Below the pieces are notes generated by a model. The model had not been told where the DNA came from. It worked only from the letters and a program-made list of their open reading frames with translations, and did no database searches. This document shows positions 1 to 10,110 of a DNA stretch of 20,613 nt, one piece after another. A program made the position numbers and the translations under genes. Source of the stretch: Entrophospora sp. SA101 (taxonomy: Eukaryota; Glomeromycota; Glomeromycetes; Entrophosporales; Entrophosporaceae); the NCBI GenBank assembly GCA_958430865.1, contig CAUDNR010000800.1:2166-22778 (forward strand). The letters are read 5' to 3'. Numbering within the stretch: the first letter of the stretch is position 1; the number at the start of each line of letters is the position of its first letter.

Positions 1-161
1 TAATAAATCATATATACAACTAGAAACAAATGTAGAGAGGATCTATCACCACTATTTTTTATTTAATTAATCACTGAAACTGTATTACGTTTCGTCATTA
101 GATCTGCTCTCTCAATTTTTTGATTTTTCACATTCGGTCTATTTAGTCGAACTTATCCAAA

Positions 162-916
162 ATGACAAAAATCGGCTATTACGTACTTCTCTGTTGTTGT
201 TCACCCTTTTTGGTTATTTTATTATTGGCTTCTCTTTTTACTTATTTATTTTGGGGAATCTTACTTAGCCCAATTTGGTTAATCATACTCTTGGTGATAC
301 TTGCGTATTTTGGATATTATAAATGGGCAAGGTAACTGTATAATCGTCATTTTTTTTTCAAATTGATAAAAAGCCCGATACTCACAAATTTTTTACAGAG
401 AAAACTATTTCAATAGAAAAATGAATTTTCCAGCGAAGTTTTCTGAAGAAACAAAAAATCAAGTCGCTTTATGGCATGATATCATTCAAAATAAACATAA
501 GGATGATGACGATGATGACGATGAAATTTTTTGTAACGACCCATTATTAATCATCGAGTATAATCAACCGGGTCTCGCAAGCCGAAATATCACTGAAAAT
601 AATGTTAGCGCAGGTATAACCATAAATATTTATATAATTCATTAAAAAAGTTTTCTAACTATTTTTTGGATTAGTAATCAGAGGAACTCCAAACTATACT
701 CCTATCGCATTTCCAAGGGCAAACCTGGCACAATCAAATTCAGTATTCGCATTTAACGATATGCAGATAATGGAAGATGCTATTGCACGATTATATGAAA
801 ACTATAATAACAATGTGACAGGACGACAAGATATTATTGTTGGACGGGTATATTGTGTGTTATTTCGCAGGGCCAATACATTTGATGTTATTGAACGACG
901 ACATGTTTTTGATTGA
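162..916 (+). CDS. small two-helix membrane protein with Asp run, three exons
   Basis: The exons are 162-331, 399-613 and 675-916. The introns, 332-398 (67 nt, GTAACT...ACAG) and 614-674 (61 nt, GTATAA...TTAG), follow GT-AG rules, and joining the exons keeps one open frame of 208 codons plus stop. The start ATG sits in a good context (CCAAAATG). Residues 7-30 and 33-53 are strongly hydrophobic and separated by a short turn, so this is probably a hairpin of two membrane helices. Residues 11-13 are Cys-Cys-Cys. A polar tail follows, with seven Asp at about residues 92-98, a middle part rich in Asn and Pro, and an Arg-rich C-terminus. I do not recognise a family and assign no function. No AATAAA lies just downstream. 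The splice junctions are the main support for a real gene. Confidence 0.72.
332..398 (+). other. intron 1 of the small membrane protein gene
   Basis: The donor GTAACT and acceptor TTTACAG bound a 67-base intron. Without splicing the first exon reads TAA at 333-335. With splicing, AG plus A makes Arg57, and the frame runs into the ATG at 421, which is therefore an internal Met and not the start. Confidence 0.7.
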
Positions 917-1394
917 TATAGTCATCGTTTACTTTTCTATCTTAGCTTTTTTTGTTATAAATTAAAGTAGAGAGAATTTTTTTTTTGCATTAATTTTGAT
1001 GCTAATAATATTTTTGGGCTTACTACTTTAAATTATGAAATGTAATTTAATAGGGCAAATTATAGTTTATTAATTGAAATTTATTAATTTAAATATGATT
1101 ATTTATTAATTAATTATAACAATAATAGTAATAGTAATAAGTAGTTAGTTGATAAAGTTAAAGTGGTGAATCATCGATTGGTAGATAAATAATTTATTTT
1201 GTTTGTTTTTATTATTATTTTGAAAATAAATTTGATTAATTTCACATTTTTATAATTGAATAATTAATATAATACATAATTCTCCTAATGTCAGAAATCA
1301 AAATAAATAATCAAATGAATGCGAAATAACATCATTAAACACTAATACTATTACTAATATTATTACCAATACTATAATATCGAGTTTATATTTT
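917..1394. other. AT-rich intergenic DNA, no gene seen
   Basis: This stretch is AT-rich with short runs of AAT and AGTAAT type. No open frame, splice-supported exon or inverted-repeat element could be supported on either strand. Confidence 0.5.
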
Positions 1395-2530
1395 TTTTGT
1401 TTAGGAATGATTGACACAAAATTAACTAAAAAGACATTACATTTCTTTTGCTAGATGTTTTTCACCTTCGCACCAATGTAGAAAAATTCAATGCCGGATA
1501 TTTTAAATAATTTCTAATGCTCTACTAGCTGCATTGCACAACGAATTTATACATTCAGGTACCGTACATCTAAAAATAAGTGCTTCTTTTATTAATGCTG
1601 CGATTTAATAAATTTGTCAGAGTAAGTGGTGGGTCGTCTTGATATAATAGTGGATCTTTGTAGCTATGATAATGTTGTAGAATGGTGAAGGGATTATCGA
1701 TCTCTTCAAGGTAAGCTTCAGTAATTTGTTTATTAGGTTATTTTTGTAGCAAATATTTCAATATAATTTCTTGTCTATGTGGGTTTTCTGCTTCATAGGT
1801 TATTATTTGAGATTTCAGCTTTTCTTTTGAAGGTTGATGATTGATTTTCAGCAAAATGAAGTTCTTTTGTATGAAGTGAAACAAATGTAAATATAATTGG
1901 TGCTGTATTTTATTGTAAATTTACCTCAAAGAATTTTATCAACAAGTTGGTTCATTTTTTTTTATGACTTTCTTTACAATAAAAGAAAGCTTCAAAATTA
2001 TTTTTTCAGATTCTTTGAATTTTTCTTTGGTTTTCCGAATGTTGATAAATAACAGCCTCCAATTCATCTTATTGAGCATCCAACATCCCTGATCAAGATA
2101 TTTAATCCAGAATTTTTGCAGGTCCTGGTGAAATCGTCTCCATCGTAGAAGTTATCCATACCCATAACATTAATTATTCTAAAACTTTTGTAAATAAACA
2201 TTGGTATAGAGTTAATTGATTAAAAGTGATCAGCAAAATCATGTTTTTCAATTGAGTATACGTATCAAATATACAAAAAAAAATTATATATTTTTAACAT
2301 AATTTCGGCAATTTCGACCGGAAACCTTAATCCAAACGAGAGCATTGATTCTATCAAAAACTATGCAAAGTGTACCTTTCCTACAAGTTCATCTTTATAA
2401 GAACATAATTACTTGGTTCCTTTGTAATTGATTCATCTTGAATAACAAATAGATGGACCTTTTGTGGACTAAGATAATAGATCTTATTTACCTCGTCAGG
2501 AAAAATTTCCCGACGCAATATTACACTCAT
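1395..2530 (-). pseudogene. decayed protein-coding gene, uncharacterised
   Basis: Several open blocks follow one another on the minus strand, in shifting frames. The first starts at an ATG at 2530 and reads MSVILRREIFPDEVNKIYYL onward for about 48 residues. A block containing FGLRFPVEIAEIM follows one base out of frame and after an in-frame TAG. Next come a block near 2120-1930 (LQKFWIKYLDQGCWMLNKMN onward), a block near 1815-1570 that includes ITEAYLEEIDNPFTILQHYH and is broken by a TAA, and short traces near 1550-1400 (CINSLCNAASRALEII). Between about 2280 and 2170 the DNA looks like an intron. Mixed codon-like composition over more than 1 kb is unlike the flanking DNA, so I infer a once-real multi-exon gene with frameshifts and stops. 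I do not recognise the family. Confidence 0.5.
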
Positions 2531-2609
2531 AAGTTATTATATAATGATAATGGATGATTTTTTTTTTCGTTTTAATTCTTCACAAATAAATATCTGAGCA
2601 AACATCATG

Positions 2610-2698
2610 CAGTCAAAGCTCGTTTCAACAAATTATAATTAAATTCGTAATAACGAACTCTAAATGCAACTTTCTCGTCCATGAATGAGGTTTGACTG
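2610..2698. mobile_element. 89 bp pogo/Tc1-like miniature inverted-repeat element
   Basis: The left end reads CAGTCAAAGCTCGTTT. The reverse complement of the right end reads CAGTCAAACCTCATTC. The first eight bases are identical and 13 of the first 16 agree. The right end is followed by TA, and the left is preceded by TG, which may be a mutated TA target duplication. CAGT-type ends beside TA are typical of the Tc1/mariner/pogo superfamily. The element has no coding capacity and would need a transposase from elsewhere. Confidence 0.6.
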
Positions 2699-2700
2699 TA

Positions 2701-3360
2701 TGCATATATTGTGTTAAAACGTGAAATCTCCATTTTCGGAATTTTTTTAATCTGCCGTTAAATTTATTGGTGCGATTTAAACATTCAAAGTTAAATATGG
2801 TTTATATTTTAAAATTTTTTTTTTGTAAAAAATCTATTAGACATGTTATCATTTTTGTTCCAAATAAATTTGTTGATTAAGCAATCATTACCACCTTGAC
2901 TACCCTAAATCATAAGATACATTATTGTTATTATGATTTGATCAGAATTCTTTTCTATAACAAGGCGGAAATGATTCCTATCTTGTGGGAAAGACATGTT
3001 GATTAAGAGGTATTGATATACTTTACTTTTTTCACTTATTCAAATTGAGAAGAAGCATGACAAAAGTCATAAATAAAATGAATGGGAAAATTATTTTTGT
3101 ATATTTTTCTATGCAATTTATTTTTATGAATTTTATGAATTATGAATTTTATGAATTTTGTTGAATTTATGGTTAACGGAGAATATGGAGAAGCCACAAG
3201 GTGAACATTATTGTACAAATTAATCATGTGGCTTTGTCATATGGTTATGGGAACAAAAAAAAACAAAAGAATTGCCATATTATTAGGAAAAGATTGTAGC
3301 AGCAGTAGCAAGCAGTGGTATCATTATTATTAAGTCATTAATTAAAAAAAATATTAATAT
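2701..3360. other. AT-rich intergenic DNA, no gene seen
   Basis: No coding region could be supported. A short tandem array of ATGAATTTT-like units lies at about 3125-3170. The minus-strand open frame across 3036-3227 looks like low-complexity chance reading. Confidence 0.45.
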
Positions 3361-3502
3361 ATGGTTAACTGGTTAAATTAACCGGTTAATTTTAACCAGT
3401 TAATCAAAAAGAATTAACCAGTTAAAAAAATATCTTAACCGGTTAACCATTTAATTGCAGTTAACCGGTTAACCGCGGTTAAACGGTTAACGGTGCCAAC
3501 CC
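3361..3502. repeat. GGTTAACC-rich repeat with hAT-like right end
   Basis: The stretch is built from many imperfect copies of GGTTAA and TTAACC, including perfect palindromes such as GGTTAACC and TTAACCGGTTAA, so it can fold extensively. It ends (read on the minus strand) as TAGGGGTTGGCACCG, which resembles the terminal repeat of hAT-type elements. That end lies directly against the last RNase H codons of the LINE and supplies the TAG stop there. No matching left terminal repeat is visible, so the element is truncated or its other end has decayed. Confidence 0.5.
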
Positions 3503-3998
3503 CTACTTTAGTTTGATAAGAATTTCATACCCATTCCATTTAGCTTCAGTAAAATTTTTGATTGAATCATAATTATATGTTATAGGATCAATATTATGCC
3601 CTTCTTTTGCTAATTTATCAGCTTGTTTGTTAAGAAGATCACCTTTATTATTTTTGGAACTAGTGACTTTTTCAAATGAGATATTGAGATTTTTTTCTTT
3701 TATTAGATTTTTGCACATTAGCATTGTTTGCCAATTTTTGATGTTATTTTGTGTGACTAATTGTGAATTTTTTAATGATGCTTGCATTATCTATTCATAT
3801 AATTGCATGTGTGTTATCTGGAACTGTGATTATGAAGTTGAAGATGCTTTCTAATTCTGCTCTTAGTGCTGTGTGTCTGTTTTTTATGGATGCTTTGTAT
3901 GATATTTTGTTATGTAAGTTTGAGATTAACCAACCAAAACTGGAACTAGCTGTATCTGTATTGTGATTGATGTAGGAACCATCACTGTAGCAAATAAG
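3503..3998 (-). pseudogene. RNase H domain of the LINE, broken
   Basis: This is the C-terminal RNase H that degrades the RNA strand during LINE copying. Visible motifs are YSDGS (about 3975-3992, first Asp), RAELESI (about 3850-3870, Glu), IDNAS (about 3785-3800, Asp), and VTSSKNNKGDLLNKQADK (about 3610-3665, final Asp in ADKLAK). All four acidic positions can still be found. A TGA sits just before IDNAS, and the frame shifts by one immediately after it, so the domain is dead. Translation would end at a TAG made with the first bases of the adjoining hAT-like repeat. Confidence 0.8.
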
Positions 3999-4883
3999 TT
4001 TGTTGCTTGGTGTATATTTTGGTATTTCATTGTGGATGTTAATTAGTGTTGTAGCTAGTTGTGTTTGTGACTATGTTTTTTATTCTTTTGATATTAATAT
4101 TATTATTAGTTATTTGTGTATTTGGATCATTATTTTGATTTTGATCTTGACTGTTGTTACTGTAGCAATAGAAAGATAATTCTTCATAAGGATGATATGC
4201 CAAATAAATGTATTCTTTGCTTTTTTGATTTTTAGGTTGCTGATACATTTAGCATTTTCTTTTGGAATATTAATGTTTGTTTTGGTGGGTGTGGAGATGA
4301 AACGATCTGTTTGTTTTGATAGTGTTGTATGTACATTAATTAAGATTGAGTCTTTATTTGGTTTTGTTGGTTTAATTAATTTTCCATTATGAATTTTATT
4401 GTCTTTTTTGAAAAAGGCCCAATTGTTCTTCCTGTAATCAATTTTTATGTTTGAATAACTTATAGTTTTGCAATAAATAAGATTTTCCTGTTGTTTTTAA
4501 CAATTTCTTTTATTTCTTGATTATTTGTATAATAATTATTTATGTCATTATACCATGATGGTGTTTTGCCTCTAGGAGTTTTTTGTGTTTAAATATATGT
4601 TTCTTCATGGGAGTAATTTAGTTGCTTTTGCATTGGTCAACTGTCATAGACAAATTATATTGTTTTCCTCAAGCTGTTCCTACATTTTTTGAATGATTTT
4701 GTCTCCATGGTATTATGGATCTCCATTCTATTTGAGAGTGTGGTGATGATTAATTCTTTTATTTTAAAATCAATATTTAGTTTTGATGATAGAAATAGAG
4801 TGTTGGTAATTGAATTATTTTGTTTCTTTTTTGAATTTTAAAAGATTATCTTTCCATGTGTTAATGCACCATGCTTTGTTTTT

Positions 4884-5093
4884 CATCAGGAAATTTTCTC
4901 TGCCACAATATTACGTCCATAAATTTTAATATGTAAAGTTGTAATATTTGCATAAAAATTATGTAATATTTACACTTGATGTAATAATTGCATAATTTTT
5001 GTATGCTTATTTGCATAATATTACAGGCCCGTCATAAACTTATTTAAATAGTGTAATAATTATGTAAATCTGCATCAGAAAAATTTCCAGATG
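4884..5093. mobile_element. about 210 bp inverted-repeat element inside the LINE
   Basis: The left end reads CATCAGGAAATTTTCTCTG, and the reverse complement of the right end reads CATCTGGAAATTTTTCTGATG. The inside is rich in TGCATAAT and TAATATT motifs and has no coding capacity. It is flanked by TT (or TTC if the first C is not counted as element). Removing it with one TT copy joins minus-strand LINE codons into an open stretch reading SIIRIIDWKNKAWCINTW, as expected between RT and RNase H. The superfamily is unclear, and the 2-3 base duplication is too short to decide. Confidence 0.65.
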
Positions 5094-5179
5094 TTCCAGT
5101 CAATTATTCTAATTATTGAAGAGGATTTTAGAATTGTATTGTGAGATGTGAGGTTGTTTAGTATTAAATTGCTTTTGGT

Positions 5180-6330
5180 TATACATAATAGGTTTTTTGG
5201 TGATGTGAAGTTGAATGTGAATGTATTGTATAATGTTTCATTAGGTGTATTTTTTGATAAGTTAATTTTATTTTTAATATACTGATGTAAGAAGATTCCA
5301 GCTTCTTCATTTCTCTTTTATTAAATGTTATAATCTGCACTAAGTATTCTAGAATAGGATTGAGACATTTATTAAATAGGCATGACAACTGGTCTGGTTT
5401 TACTTTTTTGAACATTAATAAATTGTTAAAGTGTGAGATTTTATCAAAAATTTTTTGTTTGGTTGGTTTTGTTGTAATATATATGCCAAGGTATCAGATG
5501 GTGTTGCTTTTTGGCATTTGTTGGATAACTGTGCTATCATCTAGTATTGATGTATCCTTATTATTGATGATTAGCAGGCCTGATTTGTTCCAATTAACTT
5601 TTATATTATTAATTTTATACAAGTGGTTTACAGCAGATGCGATTCTTTCTATTCCTTCCTTTGATTTACTAATAAAGATTGTGTCATCCATGAAAGCTAA
5701 AGGTGGATTTTTGTGGAGATACTATGGTGATTATTTGGCATATTTATTTGTTCAAGTGAAGTTGTTTTAATTGTTAATAGGTCTGTTTCATAATTGTTGG
5801 TAATATGTGCTAAAATAGGGTCATAAAATATTTTCCATATAATTGGTGAGAGTGGATCACCTTGTTCAATACCTGATTGAATGGTTATTGGCTCTGTTAG
5901 TCCTGATGGTGTTATAATTCTAGTTTGTCAGTCAGTCAGTAGGTATATATACCAGTCTATAAAATTTTGAGGTAAGTTGATACATTTTAATGCTATTTTA
6001 AGTCTTTGATGGTCTACATTATCAAAAGCTTTTGACATGTCTTGAAAAAAATGTATGAAGGTAATTTTATGTTGATTGACATGTTCTATGGTATTGTTAA
6101 GAATTTGTATTGGTGTTATTGTTGATGTATATTTTTCAGCTGCAAAGTTGTGACCTTTCAATAAATTAAAATTTCTTATTTTTTCTTCTAATCTATTTGT
6201 GATCAGCTTGGTTAGTATTTTTTTACATGGTTCCATTATAACTATAGGTCTAGTTTTGTTTAGGTCATATTCCCAGTCTTCCTTTTTTGGTATTGGGTAT
6301 AGATAAGACATCTTCCATTTATCTGGAATT
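5180..6330 (-). pseudogene. reverse transcriptase domain of the LINE, broken
   Basis: This is an RNA-dependent DNA polymerase of the LINE type. In order on the minus strand: IPDKWKMSYLYPIPKK just before the domain (about 6300-6335), RPIVIMEPCKKIL, the first catalytic Asp in QDMSKAFDNVDHQRL (about 6005-6045), GIEQGDPLSPIIWKIF (about 5830-5875), the catalytic pair in FMDDTIFIS (about 5670-5695; the usual YADD here reads FMDD), and a thumb-like segment with NPILEYLVQIITFNKREM (about 5380-5310). Lesions include a TGA at 5928-5930 where Arg (CGA) is likely, and a one-base frameshift just before FMDD. The catalytic Asp residues are retained although the frame is not. Confidence 0.87.
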
Positions 6331-6559
6331 TTTTTGGTTGTTGGGCCTTTAGAAAAGAGTTCAGGATCAATTTGTGTATTTCTCTATCTGCATGTATGAA
6401 ATGTTCATGTTTAAATTGGATGGACCTGCTGCTTTGTTCTTTGGTAGCTGTTTTATGACCCTTTCAATATCTTCAAGTGATGGTGGATTTAAAATGTTCA
6501 TTAAGATAGATGGGTCATTGAATGGTTCATATGTTTCTTCAAACTGGTTTGTTTTTTTA

Positions 6560-7361
6560 TTGTAATGAGTGAATATTGTAGTAATTTATGGTCTGATTTA
6601 ATAGATGTTTCTGTTGGTGGTAATATATTTTGTATCATTCCCATGAGTTCCTTACTGATCCATATCATATCAATACAACTGCTTGAATTTGATCTTTTCC
6701 ATGTATGTGGGGTATCTTGAATATACGTGAAGTCAAAACTATTTTGACCATTTGCAGATCTGGTCAAAATAGGGTCGAAATAAGGTCGAAACCGATTTTT
6801 ACTATGTAGTTGCTTCAAGTTGAAACATTCGGCTTTGGGGTTTTAATTTCGACCTCATGTATAATCTTGAAGTGATTGTAGCTTATATATATCTATGAAA
6901 TTATTGTTACTGAAGTATTTTAGAAGATTAAATTCTTTTTTCCATTTGGAATTCTATCTATTGATGGGTTATATACTGCATTATAGTCTCCCATTATAAT
7001 TGTGAGAGTTTTATTATCATTATTATGTGTGATCCATTCAATTATGGTATCTATAGTTTTTTTCCTTTCCTCCTTTTTTTTCTTTTGTGGGTATGTAGAT
7101 TTGTATTATATTTAACTTTAATCTTTTAAGCAAAAGAGTAACACATATTAAGTGGGGTGAATGTTTTGAGACTTTAACAATATGTTTAGCTGTTTCTGTT
7201 TTGATAATAAAACCAACCCCTCCTTTATTGGCATTACCATATGGATTTTGGCTGTTGCTCCAATAACTTTGATAATTCCTTTGTTGTGTATAAGCTTTAT
7301 ATTTCACTATATCTTGCTTCTTGATTTGAAAGATGCATTTCAGATATTCCAAAAATGTCAA
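6560..7361 (-). pseudogene. AP-type endonuclease domain of the LINE, broken
   Basis: This domain nicks target DNA to prime reverse transcription. Motifs on the minus strand are GGVGFIIK (about 7205-7230), LNIIQIYIPTKEK, GDYNAVYNPSIDR (about 6955-6991, with the catalytic GD.N motif), FIDIYKLQSLQDTPHTW (after removing the inserted element), SCIDMIWIS (about 6655-6682), and SDHKLL with the catalytic Asp-His (about 6583-6596). Breaks are a frameshift near 7070 in a run of A, another near 6945 after NPSIDRIPNGKK, and the 142 bp insertion at 6722-6863. The order and spacing fit the exonuclease-endonuclease-phosphatase fold. Confidence 0.85.
6722..6863. mobile_element. 142 bp inverted-repeat element with 8 bp target duplication
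   Basis: The left end reads TATACGTGAAGTCAAAA, and the reverse complement of the right end reads TATACATGAGGTCGAAA. They agree at 14 of 17 positions, and all three differences are A/G. It is bounded by ATCTTGAA at 6714-6721 and again at 6864-6871. The inside carries GGTCRAAATA-like tandem units at about 6761-6791. Removing the element and one ATCTTGAA copy joins the LINE endonuclease in frame. An 8-base duplication suits hAT elements, but the terminal bases are not the usual hAT type, so the superfamily is open. Confidence 0.82.
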
Positions 7362-7692
7362 TGTTTAATTTTATTAGTTCATTATATAAATTGGTTTGTT
7401 TGTGTATATCTTTAAGTCCATTTAAGTTTTGTGTTGCTATTTTAATTTTAGATATTTTTTCAATGTCTTTTATGTTGTGTTCTGTTAATGTTTTAAAAAT
7501 GTATTTGATATATCATTTGTGTGTGATAATAGTGGTTGATTGTTGTTTAATTTGTTGTTTTTGTTTTTGTTTGATAGTGATTGTAGATTTTGTTGATTGT
7601 ATATTAGAAAATAATTGAATCTCAGCCTGGATCTGGGATTGGTGGAAGATTAATAAATGTGTCTGGGAGGTATTTGAAGATGTAAAGTTTTT

Positions 7693-8636
7693 TTAAGATT
7701 GGGTTGTTTGATAAATTTTTTTGTCATCAGTAATAGGTATTGTAATTTCTACGTTATAATTGTTAAGTTCTTTTGTTATTGTTAAATCAAGTAACTGTTT
7801 TTTTTCTATGTTTGGTATTATAATTTTGGTATCATTTTCTAAAACAGATGTATCAATATTGTCATTTGCCTTTTCTATTGATATCCACTCATCAGGTATC
7901 CTTTCAAAGAAATATTTTTTACTTAGCTTTATTACCATATTTTTTATATTAGTTTTGTTTGTAATCGGCAGAATTTTTTCTTCATTTAACATGAATTGAA
8001 CATCCAGTTCCTTGATGTTTTTAGGAAGAAGAGGTTTATTTTTGGAACATTTATCCATTTTTTATTAATAGAGAATGTGATTTCATATTTTCTTCTTGCT
8101 TCTTTGATGAATTCATTGACAGTATTTTGTTCAGTGATTGGAAAGTTATAATTAAAAGTTGTTTTATCTGGTGAGTTGGGTAGCCTTGGTTTAGGAGTAA
8201 AATAATTGTTTGGTAATTTTTGGAATAAGTAGTATTCTCTTAATTCATTTACTATCTCTCAAAGAGTTTTTTCTGTTCTATTTAAATTGAATTGGAAATA
8301 TTGTGCCAAGTGATTTGGTAGACCTTTTAGAGAAAATGGTAGAGGTTCTCTTGGTTTTGTAAGGTTAAAATATGTATCTAGTAATTTTCCTGAGAAAAAA
8401 TATTATACCCTTGATTTTTCTCTTATTTTCCTTAACTCCTTTAACATTGAATATTTTTTGATTGGGAAGATCTTTTTCCATTCCACTGTTAATTCTCCAG
8501 GATTTTCTGGTAATACAGGTAATACTTTTGTGTATGAATCAGGAAGTTTGTTAGTTTTGATGTTGAATAGTTGCTTAAAGCTCTTTTTGTTTGGTTTGCT
8601 AAATGGTGGTATATTAGTGGTAGTGTAAACGTTCAA
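7693..8636 (-). pseudogene. LINE coding region upstream of the endonuclease, broken
   Basis: A single minus-strand frame runs from about 8636 to about 8040, broken by a TAA near 8407 and a TGA at 8259-8261 where the context (TL-stop-EIVNELREYY) suggests a lost Arg codon. It then shifts frame near 8020 and continues as KPLLPKNIKELDVQFM to 7693. The composition is Lys, Asn, Pro and Leu rich, with no metal-binding knuckle that I can see. It lies in the same orientation as, and just before, the endonuclease, so it is either the N-terminal part of ORF2 or part of ORF1. I cannot assign a fold. Confidence 0.55.
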
Positions 8637-9100
8637 ATAATTATCACAATTATTTACAAACGTTTAGATATTATTTAATACTGTTAATGAACTGATAATT
8701 TTATTGTTGTAAAATTATACTGTATATAAAAATTATCTTTATTTGTTTGAATTTTACATCTTTAAATAATAAAAATACAGTTCTTAAAATACAAATATAA
8801 ATCATAAGAAAATAAATAAATATATAATCTATATATTGTATGGAAGCTTATAAACTTCCCAGAAAGTATTGATCATAATTTAAAGATAACTTTTTAATTA
8901 TAAATAATATAAATAAAAATAATAATATGATTATATTCCCCACAATATAACATAACAATATAATATCCTCTTTTCTTAATAAAAATAATAATGATAATAA
9001 TAATAATATGTATAATTCTTCACCAAAAATCCCGATTGCCAAGTAACTTAAATTAAACGATAAAAAAAATATGAATTCATCTTACCAAATATGGTAATAA
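8626..9100. other. AT-rich block interrupting the LINE, possible insertion
   Basis: Coding-like sequence stops at about 9103 and resumes at about 8636 on the minus strand. The gap of about 470 bases is AT-rich and noncoding. At 8625-8666 lies an imperfect hairpin with arms TAAACGTTCAAATAATT and, on the opposite arm, TAAACGTTTGTAAATAATT. On the minus strand a CTAA follows the hairpin at roughly ten bases. This could be a spacer between the two LINE ORFs or an inserted element. No target duplication was found. Confidence 0.35.
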
Positions 9101-9102
9101 AA

Positions 9103-10110
9103 TTAAATTCCATTTGTGCGACATAATATTTCGAAGTTTGTTACAGGTAGTTTGTATGGAATTTTGACTTTGATTGATTTGTCTATTAAGTTTGGATGTG
9201 ATGGTAGATCTGGAAATTCTTCTTTCAGGATATCTCTTAGGGCAAGATTTATTTTGTTGTATTTGAAATTTTGTTTTTTACCTATGAAACCAGCAATATA
9301 TTGTAGCTTTCTGATGGTATCTGAATGGTTGATGTTTTTCCATCCAATTTGATTGAAATAAGCCCAACCTAATTTGATTTTGATCATTTTGAAAACATTA
9401 TCTTTTTCTTTCTTTCTTAGTTAGTTTGGTTTGTTCATGGGTATTTTATAAGCATTTGTTGAGTTGAAAAGGATTTTTTCAAATTCTTTTTGGTGTTCAG
9501 TTTTAATTCCATTTTTGTAATTTGTGAATGATTTGAACAAATATGTATCATTACATTCTAACATGTATAGTGTAGCAGGGGGGATCTAACCTTTTATTAC
9601 TGTTGATTCTACTTTTATATTTTTCCTACCTATTCTTATTAGTTCAATAAAACCTTCTCGATTTTTATTAGTTTGTTGAAAAGATCCAGTTGAATTATTA
9701 TTAGATTGTGATCTGTTTCTTCCTGATTTGTGTCTATGCTAGAGGTATCATATTCAATTGTTTCATTATCTGACATTAAATCATCAGTAATTTCTGATGA
9801 TGTTATATTATCTATGTTAGTGTCTTCAGGATTTTTGTTTGTATCTGTTTGATTATCTTGGTAGATCTTGGATGTTGATTGATCATTAGGGTTTTTAGAA
9901 TTGTTGGATAATTGATTTTTTGGGTTAGGGTTGGGCATATCCCAGAATAGGTCTTCTCCTGTAATCCCTTCATGGATTGTAAAATTCATTATTGTTTCAC
10001 CTTCACTCCAGTTTATTTTTCTTTGGGAATTTCCTTTTCATTGAAATGTTTGTCTTTTATTTTTTGGTTTATTATTGTGAATGGACTTTTGTAGCATGTT
10101 GTTGTGGTTC
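9103..10110 (-). pseudogene. ORF1-like region of the LINE, broken
   Basis: The first clean ATG is at 9989 and opens 116 codons ending at 9639. These contain WDMPNPNPKNQ and a long Asn, Asp, Thr and Ser rich acidic stretch. Upstream in the same frame, coding-like sequence (RKINWSEGETIMNF) continues through two TGA codons near 10036 and 10117, where TGG is plausible. After a break it resumes at 9387-9103 with a basic segment including KLGWAYFNQIGWKNINHS. This arrangement, a low-complexity head plus a basic part, suits the nucleic-acid-binding ORF1 protein of LINEs, but I see no decisive motif. Confidence 0.5.

Noticed and set aside
917..3360. tRNA or other structured RNA genes
   Set aside because: No cloverleaf-compatible stretch or conserved A/B box pair was visible on either strand.
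3361..3502. Telomere-like or centromeric satellite suggested by the GGTTAA repeats
   Set aside because: The units are not in one orientation and do not match TTAGGG. They are short palindromic mixes, and one side ends in a transposon-like terminus.
5360..5770. 136-codon plus-strand frame as a gene
   Set aside because: It is antisense to the reverse transcriptase FMDD region. Its hydrophobic look comes from the reverse complement of Lys/Asn-rich codons.
7182..7618. Plus-strand hydrophobic open frames across 7182-7415 and 7355-7618 as membrane proteins
   Set aside because: They are antisense shadows of the LINE endonuclease region. The minus strand carries recognisable motifs there.
8848..9042. 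64-codon minus-strand Leu/Ile-rich frame as a membrane peptide
   Set aside because: It starts at TTG and not ATG, and consists mostly of TTA/ATA/ATT runs from AAT-type simple sequence.
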